Positions 24,177-31,730 of a stretch of DNA of 64,000 nucleotides are shown piece by piece; within the stretch, counting starts at the first letter, position 1; each line of letters begins with the position of its first letter. The stretch is from Candidatus Saccharimonadota bacterium (GTDB taxonomy: Bacteria; Patescibacteriota; Saccharimonadia; Saccharimonadales; UBA4665): NCBI GenBank assembly GCA_028286245.1, contig JAQBRY010000002.1:392779-456778 (forward strand), read 5' to 3'. Position numbers and translations under genes: made by a program. The notes under the pieces were generated by a model that was not told the DNA's origin, made no database searches, and was given only the letters and a program-made list of their open reading frames with translations.

Positions 24177-24581
24177 TTAATTCTGGACGGGGATAACGAG
24201 CGTTAGCAGTGTGACTATAACAGCGTAAAGTGCTGTTTGGAGGTTCATTTTGCGAGCACGAGCTTTATCAAAGGCTAGAGCTGCACTATCGGTGATGGCG
24301 CTGGCCTGCTCGCTGCCTTCGGCAGCATTTTGCTGGCCAGCGGCGGCAAAGCCTACACAAAACTTGTTGCGTGCCTGTAAAAACCCGCTGATTGCTAGGG
24401 ATGCCGGAAAAAAGAGCACCAGTCGAATGTAGCGATTTGCCCCGATGGCCAGCAAGAGTGCCAGCAGCACAATAAAGGCGGCCGTTCCAATGTAGCCCAG
24501 CCTGCGGCGCTTGGCGACTTCTTGATGATTAATATTGCAGACCCCGGGAATGTAGGCGTCCGGCTGAGTGGCAGTTGTCAT
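24177..24581 (-). CDS. Small membrane protein with three hydrophobic segments
   Basis: The product is 134 residues. A short N-terminal segment with CNINHQEVAKRRRLG precedes hydrophobic stretches at about 30-47, 52-67 and 115-132. Cys14 and Cys74 are the only cysteines. A TATACT box ending six bases before ATG 24581 fixes the start and removes 18 residues of upstream frame. It is divergent from dnaG. No family recognised. Confidence 0.65.
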   Translation of the reverse strand: MTTATQPDAYIPGVCNINHQEVAKRRRLGYIGTAAFIVLLALLLAIGANRYIRLVLFFPASLAISGFLQARNKFCVGFAAAGQQNAAEGSEQASAITDSAALAFDKARARKMNLQTALYAVIVTLLTLVIPVQN

Positions 24582-24587
24582 ACTAAT

Positions 24588-24593
24588 AGTATA
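24588..24593 (-). promoter_or_regulatory. -10 box TATACT for the small membrane protein gene
   Basis: Minus-strand TATACT ends 6 bases before ATG 24581, predicting a leaderless mRNA. Confidence 0.55.
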
Positions 24594-24682
24594 CTCAGTA
24601 AACAAAGAACTTGCGAGCCAACCGTGGCAGTTCACTGCTAGCGCTTGCTACTTCGTATCTGATAGCCGATACTTATAGCTAT

Positions 24683-26497
24683 ATGGATGCGGTAGAAGAG
24701 GTCAAAAATCGGCTGAGCATTGAGGACGTCGTCGGTGAGTACGTCCAGCTTAAGCGTACCGGCCGCAATTTTAAGGGCCTGAGCCCGTTTGCTAACGAAA
24801 AGACTCCTAGCTTTGTAGTGAGCCCGGAAAAGCAGATATGGCATGACTTTAGCTCGGGGCGGGGTGGCGACATGTTTAGTTTTGTTATGGAAGTTGAGGG
24901 ACTGGACTTTAAGGCGACGCTTGATCTACTGGCCCGCAAAGCCGGCGTTGACCTGGAGCAATTTCGCACCCAAAACTCGGGCACAAAAGGTCCTAACAAA
25001 GACCGGCTGTACGAACTCCTGGAGCTGAGCACAAAGTTTTACCAGGTGCAGTTTAGTAGGAATAAAATTGCCCTGGATTACGCCCTCAATCAGAGAGGAT
25101 TCACCAAAGATACAGCTCTGGAATGGCGGCTGGGCTATAGTCCAAATAACGGCTCTGCTCTAGTAGAGTTTGCAAAAAGTAAGGGTTTTAGCGAATCGGA
25201 GATCAAGCTGGCCGGTCTGAGCAGTCAGCGTTACCGAGGCCTTGGCGATATGTTCCGTGGCCGGCTCATGATCCCTTTGCAGGATGCGCAGGGTAGGGTT
25301 ATTGGCTTTACGGCCCGGCTCCTCATTGATGATAAAGATGCTCCTAAGTATATTAATACGCCGCAGACCCCGCTCTATGACAAGAGTCGTCATATTTATG
25401 GCCTACACCATGCCAAAGAGGCTATCCGTAAAAGCACTTACGCGGTGATTGCCGAAGGTAACCTGGACGTCATTACCAGCCACCAAGCCGGGATTCGCCA
25501 GGTGGTTGCTACGGCTGGAACGGCGCTCACCGAACCGCATCTAAAGGCTCTGAGCCGATTTACCGAAGACATCCGGCTGAGCTTTGACGCCGACAAAGCC
25601 GGCTTGGCGGCCACGGAGCGGGCCATCCCTATTGCCTCAAAAGTTAAGGTTTCGCTGAGCATTATTACTATCCCGAGTGGCAAGGACCCTGATGAGCTGA
25701 TCCGACAGGACCCAGCGGCCTGGCAAAAAGCAATTGATACCCCTAAGTATGCCATTGACTGGCTGATGGAGCGTTATCAAACGCTTTTGAATGTGACTTC
25801 TGCCGAAGGCAAGCGTAAGTTTAGCGACCAGCTCCTGCCCGTAGTCCGGGCACTGACCGATGCGGTGGAACGTGACCATTATTTAAATAAAATTACCGAA
25901 GTTATTGATGTAAGCCGGGGTGCACTTGAGCAAAAGTTTGAGATTACGGCAGCACCCGATCAGCCTGTACGTAAGCAAATCAGGACCACGCCCCAGCAGC
26001 TTGATAAGCAAACTATTGAGCGTGAGCGCGCGCAAGACGCCTTTTTGTCGCTAATGCTGCTGCGGCCAACACTGCGCGAGTTTCTGGATATGATGACGGA
26101 AGATATGTTTAGCCGCGATACGGCCCGGCGGTTACTCACATTTTTAAAAAGTCACCCTGATTTTTACGGCAAGCCAGAAGAACTGTCCGCCCTGTGGCAG
26201 GAGGCAAGCCCTATCGACGATCCAGACGGCCGGACAGTGCAAAGTTTGCAGGATTATGTTAAAATACAAACATTACTCTATGAGGAACTCTACCAGGGCC
26301 TCGAGCTTAACGAACTTCATTATGAAGCGGCTCGATTGCAGGCACGGCTGGTAGAACAATTTGTAAAATCCGAAAAACAAAAATTAGCTGATAAATTTGC
26401 AGATGCCGACGAAAACGCCATCCGCGATTTATTGGTTAAAGTGAAGCATTACGACGAATTACTTAATCAAGCGAAAGGTGGCACTCCCCGTGGCTAA
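24683..26497 (+). CDS. dnaG: DNA primase DnaG lacking zinc-binding ligands
   Basis: The product is 604 residues and makes RNA primers at the fork. The N-terminal domain follows the zinc-ribbon framework exactly ([20 protein letters not shown]), but all four ligands are replaced: Ser34 for Cys, Ala37 for His, Asp55 for Cys and Ser58 for Cys. The TOPRIM core is intact: [16 protein letters not shown] and LSFDADKAG (DxD). A C-terminal helical helicase-interaction domain follows. ATG 24683 is chosen because [17 protein letters not shown] matches canonical DnaG starts; GATACT ends nine bases upstream. It overlaps the start of rpoD, the classic macromolecular-synthesis order dnaG-rpoD. Confidence 0.95.
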   Translation: MDAVEEVKNRLSIEDVVGEYVQLKRTGRNFKGLSPFANEKTPSFVVSPEKQIWHDFSSGRGGDMFSFVMEVEGLDFKATLDLLARKAGVDLEQFRTQNSGTKGPNKDRLYELLELSTKFYQVQFSRNKIALDYALNQRGFTKDTALEWRLGYSPNNGSALVEFAKSKGFSESEIKLAGLSSQRYRGLGDMFRGRLMIPLQDAQGRVIGFTARLLIDDKDAPKYINTPQTPLYDKSRHIYGLHHAKEAIRKSTYAVIAEGNLDVITSHQAGIRQVVATAGTALTEPHLKALSRFTEDIRLSFDADKAGLAATERAIPIASKVKVSLSIITIPSGKDPDELIRQDPAAWQKAIDTPKYAIDWLMERYQTLLNVTSAEGKRKFSDQLLPVVRALTDAVERDHYLNKITEVIDVSRGALEQKFEITAAPDQPVRKQIRTTPQQLDKQTIERERAQDAFLSLMLLRPTLREFLDMMTEDMFSRDTARRLLTFLKSHPDFYGKPEELSALWQEASPIDDPDGRTVQSLQDYVKIQTLLYEELYQGLELNELHYEAARLQARLVEQFVKSEKQKLADKFADADENAIRDLLVKVKHYDELLNQAKGGTPRG

Positions 26498-27668
26498 AAA
26501 AGATATTACACCCAAAGATACCGAGAATAAGAAGGACAAGAAAGACAAGAACGCCAAAAAAGACGATAAAGTCATTGATGTCCAAAAAAATAAGCAAACC
26601 CTATTTGATGATGCCAAAAAGAACGGTACCATCGACCAAAAAGACATTGTAGCCCTGATTCCTGAGTCAGCCGAAAATGCCGAAGTGCTTGATGCACTTT
26701 TTACTGAACTCGCCGAAGCCGGCATCGAAATAACTACTACCGACCCCGACCCTGCTGCCTTTACCGACGAATGGGCCGAAGAAGAGAGCGAAGAAGAGGA
26801 AGTAGCAACTAACACTGCCGTCTACTTAGACGATGATGTCGCTGACGACTCAGTCCGCCTCTACCTCCGTGAAATTGGTAAAATCCCACTGCTAAACGCC
26901 GAAGAAGAGCTAGCTTTGGCGCACAAAGTTGTCGAAGGTGACAAAGATGCCAAAGATAAGATGGCCGAAGCAAACATGCGTCTGGTAGTTTCAATTGCCA
27001 AGCGTTACGTTGGCCGTGGTCTTGACCTGCTGGATCTGATCCAGGAAGGTAACACCGGATTACTGCGAGCAGTCGAAAAGTTTGACCCGGACAAGGGCTT
27101 TAAGTTTAGTACCTACGCCACTTGGTGGATCCGCCAGGCCATTACGCGCGCTATCGCCGACCAGGCCCGTACTATCCGTATTCCGGTGCACATGGTGGAA
27201 ACAATTAACAAGTTGCTTCGTACGCAGCGTCGCCTGACCCAAGAACTCAACCGTGAACCGTCCAACGAAGAAATTGCTAAGGCAATGGAAATAGAAGTCG
27301 ACAAAGTTGAGCACATCATGAAGATTAAGCAGGACATTTCGTCTCTGGACGCATCAATTCGTGACGACGAAGAGGATTCGGTACTGGCGGACTTTATCGA
27401 AGATGAGGACACCGTGTCACCAGAAGAATCGGCTACCGGGCAGCTGCTAAAAGAGCAGGTCAAAGACATGCTTGGTGCTCTCACGGAGCGCGAACAAAAG
27501 ATTCTTAAGCTACGCTTTGGCCTAGAAGATGGCAAGAGCCACACCCTAGAAGAAGTGGGCCAGGAATTTAGTGTTACCCGCGAGCGTATCCGCCAAATTG
27601 AAGCTAAGGCGCTTGCCAAGTTGCGCAAGCACCGTGATGCCAAGAAGCTCCACGACTACATTAAATAA
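26490..27668 (+). CDS. rpoD: Primary RNA polymerase sigma factor (sigma-70)
   Basis: The product is 392 residues from GTG 26490, eight bases after AGGTGG. Residues 1-110 are a charged, Lys- then Glu-rich region. Region 1.2 begins near [16 protein letters not shown]. Region 2 has [18 protein letters not shown] and [17 protein letters not shown] (promoter melting and -10 recognition). Region 4 ends with [20 protein letters not shown], the -35 helix-turn-helix. The start codon lies inside the dnaG 3' end (8-base overlap). A bidirectional terminator follows at 27689. The TTGACA and TATAAT boxes seen throughout the window are what this factor should read. Confidence 0.96.
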   Translation: MAKKDITPKDTENKKDKKDKNAKKDDKVIDVQKNKQTLFDDAKKNGTIDQKDIVALIPESAENAEVLDALFTELAEAGIEITTTDPDPAAFTDEWAEEESEEEEVATNTAVYLDDDVADDSVRLYLREIGKIPLLNAEEELALAHKVVEGDKDAKDKMAEANMRLVVSIAKRYVGRGLDLLDLIQEGNTGLLRAVEKFDPDKGFKFSTYATWWIRQAITRAIADQARTIRIPVHMVETINKLLRTQRRLTQELNREPSNEEIAKAMEIEVDKVEHIMKIKQDISSLDASIRDDEEDSVLADFIEDEDTVSPEESATGQLLKEQVKDMLGALTEREQKILKLRFGLEDGKSHTLEEVGQEFSVTRERIRQIEAKALAKLRKHRDAKKLHDYIK

Positions 27669-27688
27669 AAGTAGTACAAGCCAAAAAA

Positions 27689-27713
27689 ATATGCCGCTTC
27701 AGCGGCATATTTT
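27689..27713. terminator. Bidirectional intrinsic terminator between rpoD and kinase gene
   Basis: Stem ATATGCCGC (27689-27697), loop TTCA, GCGGCATAT (27702-27710), flanked by an A-run (27683-27689) upstream and TTT downstream, so it works from both sides. Confidence 0.85.
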
Positions 27714-28278
27714 ATAACTGGATATCAATTTGAGCTAGCAGCGCGTCGAGGCTGGCCATGAGCTCTTCGGCTGAGCCAGTATTCTCTAGGTAGTAGTCGG
27801 CGTTGGCTATCGGGCCACCTTTTTCCAGCTTTTCAATTTCGGCGTAGTCGCGAAGGGAAGCTTCTTGTTCGGTGAGCGGACGAACCGGTCGAGTAGTTAG
27901 GCGCATATGCCGCAAACTGCGCGGCGCAATGACGCCGATAATAATGGCGTTTTCTTCAAAAGACTCTTTAAAGATTTTGTATTCTGTCCAGCTGTATAGG
28001 CCGTCGGCAACGACGTAGTGGTGACCTTGCTCAAATTGCGCCTCAATCTGGGTAATTATGCGGACTGCATAGGCACCCTTGCCTTCTTTGGCCCGAATGT
28101 CTTCGCGAACAAAGCGCTCATTGGCTTCGTTTACCTCCATGCCACGAGCCTTTACCTCGTCGATAGTAATACCGCCAAAGTAGACGGAAGGAATACCTTT
28201 TGACTTTAAATGGTCAACGCAGACGCTCTTACCGGCGCCCGGCATGCCCACGAATATAATAGTTTTGTTTGCATGCAT
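27712..28278 (-). CDS. P-loop nucleotide kinase-like protein (dephospho-CoA/cytidylate kinase-like)
   Basis: The product is 188 residues. Walker A GMPGAGKS sits at residues 11-18. The order that follows (a short strand, an NMP-binding region with EVKARGMEVNEANERF, DGLYSWTEYKIF, RPVRPLT lid-like loop) resembles archaeal-type dephospho-CoA kinase or cytidylate kinase-like ATPases. The substrate cannot be decided. It lies 48 bases downstream of the truncated P-type ATPase gene on the same strand but has its own TACAAT box seven bases before ATG 28278. Confidence 0.75.
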   Translation of the reverse strand: MHANKTIIFVGMPGAGKSVCVDHLKSKGIPSVYFGGITIDEVKARGMEVNEANERFVREDIRAKEGKGAYAVRIITQIEAQFEQGHHYVVADGLYSWTEYKIFKESFEENAIIIGVIAPRSLRHMRLTTRPVRPLTEQEASLRDYAEIEKLEKGGPIANADYYLENTGSAEELMASLDALLAQIDIQL

Positions 28279-28285
28279 GCAGACT

Positions 28286-28291
28286 ATTGTA
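28286..28291 (-). promoter_or_regulatory. -10 box TACAAT for the kinase gene
   Basis: Minus-strand TACAAT ends 7 bases before ATG 28278. Confidence 0.5.
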
Positions 28292-28326
28292 CTAGATTGG
28301 CACCCGAGTGGGCTAATTTGGGTTCA

Positions 28327-29967
28327 TTATTTAATGCCGTAAATATCACGGTGCAGCTGTAGTACGGCCTTACGGCTATGTTTACGGGTGTGCCGGTGGC
28401 TTAAACGTAGCCCAGCGTACAATCCGGCGGCGGCAATAGCCGTGAGCCAATCAGCTGCGCTCAGCGGTTGGGTGGCAAAAAAACTATTGCAGGCGGGCAG
28501 GTATATTATCAAGATAATAATGGCTAGTGCAATTGCTAAACTCGTGAGTAATTTTTTGTTACTTATTAAATAATCTAGCGTTAGCTTTTCGTGGTTATCG
28601 GCCCGCTCAAAGAACAGCGATACATAGAGACACAGCGCCAGCGTCAGATAGGCAACAGTGGCAGCCTGCAAGTAAATAGGGTTTACGGCTTCTATAGAAA
28701 CCGGACTCAGATTACGCCGCACAAAGTACAGTAAGTACGTGCCGTAGCTAAGCAGACCGCTCAAAATACCAAATGCTGCGAGGTGCGCCAAAGCGTTGCG
28801 GCTAATAATGTGCTCGCTGCCGGCGGCTGCTTTTTTATGCAGCACGTTAGCAGCTGGCCGGTCCCAACCGAGCGCAATCATGGGCAGAAACAGTACAACA
28901 TCAATAGCTATGATTTGTACGGTGGGAAGGGCCAGGGGAAAGCGGGATGTCAGTAGCAGTAGCAACCCTATTACGAGTACGGACAGTTTGGCCGCGCTGA
29001 CGGTGATTGCCTGATGGGCAATAATTTTAAGATTGTGATACGCCAGTTCAAGCGAGGGTAGCGTCATATCCTTGCGCGAGGTTTTAATGAGTTCACTCTC
29101 GGCGCTCAGGCCGATCGGCAGCGTAGCTACTAGCGTGGCAAGCCCTATCAGGAAAGCCGTCGTACTGTCGTAGTCACCCCACAGGGCAGCTATTGTTGCC
29201 AGGAGAGCGAGTGGTATTGCGGCTTTGATAGCGTTCGAAGTTAATAACTGCAGTAACAGTTGCAGCGATTGTGGACCGGCCTGCGCGCGGCTGGCTATAA
29301 TGCCGAGCTCTGTTTGCTGCCCGGTAGTGATTACTACACCGTAGGCTGTACCTCCGGTAACGGTAGTGCCCATATATACGTAGTTATGGCGCTTGCTTAG
29401 AACACTGCTGGTCTTTATGGCCTGAGAGAACTTTTTGCTACTTTTATGAACGCCGGTTATAGCCCCATCATCCGTACGCAAGGCTTCTTCGCCCACAACG
29501 CGGATGTCGGCAGGAACCACACTATCTTTTTCCAGGTAGACCACATCACCCGGCACAAGCTCAGCGGTATTTATACGTTGCAGCTTACCGGAGCGTAACA
29601 CGCTGGTGAGCGTCACGAGGGCAGTGCTCGAGTGGTCCACCGGGCCAAGCGCCTGCCGTTTACGCCAGTAGTGGATGGCGGTGGTAACGAGCACAATGCC
29701 GAGTAGTAGAATACTCACCTGTTTGTTGTCTAAAAGCCAAGCGATGATACCGGCAGCCATTAACGTTGCCACTAGCTGGTTGCTCGCCCGCTCAGCAAGC
29801 GTCCGCAGTACGGATGACGGTTGTTCGGTGATGAGCTGATTTCTGCCAAATTGCTGTAAACGCTTGGCGGCCTCTTTGTTCGTTAAGCCGCTCGCCTTGG
29901 TGCGTAACTGCACCAAAACCTCATCAACACTGAGACGATAATAGGGCGTGTCTTTCAATATATCCAT
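28327..29967 (-). CDS. P-type ATPase-like membrane protein without P and N domains
   Basis: The product is 546 residues. The N-terminal cation-ATPase domain (1-60), M1-M2 (62-98), an actuator domain (115-235) and M3-M4 (245-290) are present. M4 keeps the cation-binding shape PIGLSAE at 284-290 (family PEGLP). The sequence then passes directly to M5 (AYHNLKIIAHQAITVSAAKL) and M6 (IIAIDVVLFLPMIALGWDRP, family WINLVTDGLPALALG), and four more helices. The whole phosphorylation and nucleotide-binding portion, including DKTGT, is absent. The actuator TGES loop is TGVH at 171-174. It therefore cannot be a normal ATP-driven pump. ATG 29967 follows a TATAAT by eight bases. Confidence 0.85.
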   Translation of the reverse strand: MDILKDTPYYRLSVDEVLVQLRTKASGLTNKEAAKRLQQFGRNQLITEQPSSVLRTLAERASNQLVATLMAAGIIAWLLDNKQVSILLLGIVLVTTAIHYWRKRQALGPVDHSSTALVTLTSVLRSGKLQRINTAELVPGDVVYLEKDSVVPADIRVVGEEALRTDDGAITGVHKSSKKFSQAIKTSSVLSKRHNYVYMGTTVTGGTAYGVVITTGQQTELGIIASRAQAGPQSLQLLLQLLTSNAIKAAIPLALLATIAALWGDYDSTTAFLIGLATLVATLPIGLSAESELIKTSRKDMTLPSLELAYHNLKIIAHQAITVSAAKLSVLVIGLLLLLTSRFPLALPTVQIIAIDVVLFLPMIALGWDRPAANVLHKKAAAGSEHIISRNALAHLAAFGILSGLLSYGTYLLYFVRRNLSPVSIEAVNPIYLQAATVAYLTLALCLYVSLFFERADNHEKLTLDYLISNKKLLTSLAIALAIIILIIYLPACNSFFATQPLSAADWLTAIAAAGLYAGLRLSHRHTRKHSRKAVLQLHRDIYGIK

Positions 29968-29975
29968 ACACAAGC

Positions 29976-29981
29976 ATTATA
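29976..29981 (-). promoter_or_regulatory. -10 box TATAAT for the P-type ATPase-like gene
   Basis: Minus-strand TATAAT ends 8 bases before ATG 29967; a good promoter suggests the shortened gene is expressed. Confidence 0.55.
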
Positions 29982-30053
29982 CTAACGAAACTGCTTTTGC
30001 TTGCATCTTTCATTTGGGGGCTTCACAATAGATATAAACCGGAGAACGTAGCT

Positions 30054-31709
30054 ATGAATATGCAACCCGCTGGTGCTGAGGCACAGATTTATTTTGACGC
30101 CGAACCAGCTCACCAGTCATCACCATCCACGCCAGAACGCGCCAATTTGGGCGTAGTGCCGACAGCTGTCCATTTGGGCGCTAACGTGGTAGCTGAGACC
30201 GTGGAAGCGATTGTTAAACCTGAGGCTCCGGCGTTCTCGGAGCGGGCTATTAAACAAACTAGGACGCTTGTTCAAAAGGCTGCAGGCATAGAGCTCCCGG
30301 CCGACACTGATGTTGTTCGCCTGCAAGCTTTTGCCGAGCATCTTATAGCAGTACGCGTGGCCATCCAAGATCTGTCGCCACATCCGGGTACCGGCAGAAT
30401 AAAAGAGCTTCTGTCACTGTACGTGGCCGGAGTTCGAAATAAGGATATCGCCGAACAGTTATCGATGAGCGTTAATACTGCCAGCGCCGGCGTGACTAGG
30501 CTTGGAACGGCTCTCGGCCGTTATGGCATTCTCGACACTATGATTGCCCGCGCCTTTACGCAGTATAATGATGACCCAACCACTGATCTTGACGCCCTAT
30601 TGCCAATCCCCAAGCAGGCTGTCACCGCTACCCGCCGCGCAAAGTCAGACGTTCAGGGTCGGCATCTGGGCGGAGTAGATGAACCTACTAGCGCTGACCT
30701 AGCAGAAGAGACGGCTTTCGAAAAAGCAGCTGCTGAGGTTGACCCATACGAAGAGCAAGTGGTCGTCACTGACAGCGTAAAAGCCTACTTGCGGGAAATC
30801 GGCCGGGTACCCCTATTAACGGCCGTAGAAGAAGTTGAGCTGTCAATGAAGATCGAGGCCGGTCTTTGGGCTGCCCAGCTGCTAACGGATCCTACCTATG
30901 CGGCCATGGCTAAAAAGTATGTACCAGCTGATCTCGAAATCATCGCCAAGGAAGGGGAAAAAGCCCGGAAACATCTTATTGAAGCTAACTTACGACTGGG
31001 TGTCAATCTTGCAAAACGATACCAGGGACGAGGCTTACATTTGCTTGACTTATTTCAGGAATCGAACCTTGGCCTTATGCGAGCTGCCGAGAAGTTTGAT
31101 TATGCCAAAGGCTATAAGTTTAGTACCTACGCCACCTGGTGGGTGCGGCAGGCGCTACAGCGAGCCATTGCCGATAAGGGTAAGACTATCCGTACTCCGG
31201 TGCATATGTCAGAAGTTATAACAAAGGTCACCCGCGTTCGAGGAGAGCTTCGGCAAGAGCTCGGTCGTGAGCCGACACATGAAGAGATCGGCAATGAATT
31301 GGATATGGAACCTACGGCGGTCAAGAACGCCATAGACTATGGCCGGCCTACGCTCTCCCTTGAGCAGCCAGTTGGTAGTTCCAACGAACAGTCGGACGCG
31401 GTGCTTGGAGATTTTATTGTCGACGATGATGGCGCAGGTTCAGATCCAGAACAAGCAGCTCAAAGCGTGAACAGGGTGAAGGCACTTAGCGACGCCGTTA
31501 ACTCCCTTGCCAAAGAAGGAGGGTACAACTCCGAAAGAGGTGCAAAAGTTCTTCGTATGCGATTCGGCCTTGATACTGGGGTACCGATGACACTCGATGA
31601 GATCGGCCAAAGCCTGAGGCTAACAAGAGAGCGAGTGCGTCAAATCGAGGGAGATTTTATTAGGTTGCTTAGAAGTCCAAAATACGAGCATCTCAAAGAG
31701 CTTCTTTAA
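30054..31709 (+). CDS. Second sigma-70 factor with N-terminal helix-turn-helix extension
   Basis: The product is 551 residues. Residues 115-151 resemble a LuxR/GerE-type helix-turn-helix (LYVAGVRNKDIAEQLSMS). The sigma core follows: region 1.2 VKAYLREIGRVPLL, region 2 LHLLDLFQESNLGLMRAAEK and [17 protein letters not shown], region 3, and region 4 MTLDEIGQSLRLTRERVRQI. It differs from rpoD by an insert in region 1.2-2 (LLTDPTYAAMAKKYVPADLE) and by the N-terminal domain. ATG 30054 is supported by GGAG nine bases upstream. It lies 2.4 kb from rpoD. It is probably an alternative group 2 sigma factor for a subset of promoters. Confidence 0.92.
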   Translation: MNMQPAGAEAQIYFDAEPAHQSSPSTPERANLGVVPTAVHLGANVVAETVEAIVKPEAPAFSERAIKQTRTLVQKAAGIELPADTDVVRLQAFAEHLIAVRVAIQDLSPHPGTGRIKELLSLYVAGVRNKDIAEQLSMSVNTASAGVTRLGTALGRYGILDTMIARAFTQYNDDPTTDLDALLPIPKQAVTATRRAKSDVQGRHLGGVDEPTSADLAEETAFEKAAAEVDPYEEQVVVTDSVKAYLREIGRVPLLTAVEEVELSMKIEAGLWAAQLLTDPTYAAMAKKYVPADLEIIAKEGEKARKHLIEANLRLGVNLAKRYQGRGLHLLDLFQESNLGLMRAAEKFDYAKGYKFSTYATWWVRQALQRAIADKGKTIRTPVHMSEVITKVTRVRGELRQELGREPTHEEIGNELDMEPTAVKNAIDYGRPTLSLEQPVGSSNEQSDAVLGDFIVDDDGAGSDPEQAAQSVNRVKALSDAVNSLAKEGGYNSERGAKVLRMRFGLDTGVPMTLDEIGQSLRLTRERVRQIEGDFIRLLRSPKYEHLKELL

Positions 31710-31717
31710 GAGTAGGC

Positions 31718-31723
31718 TATACT
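31718..31723 (+). promoter_or_regulatory. -10 box TATACT for polA
   Basis: TATACT ends 7 bases before ATG 31731; no Shine-Dalgarno. Confidence 0.6.
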
Positions 31724-31730
31724 GTTAGCA

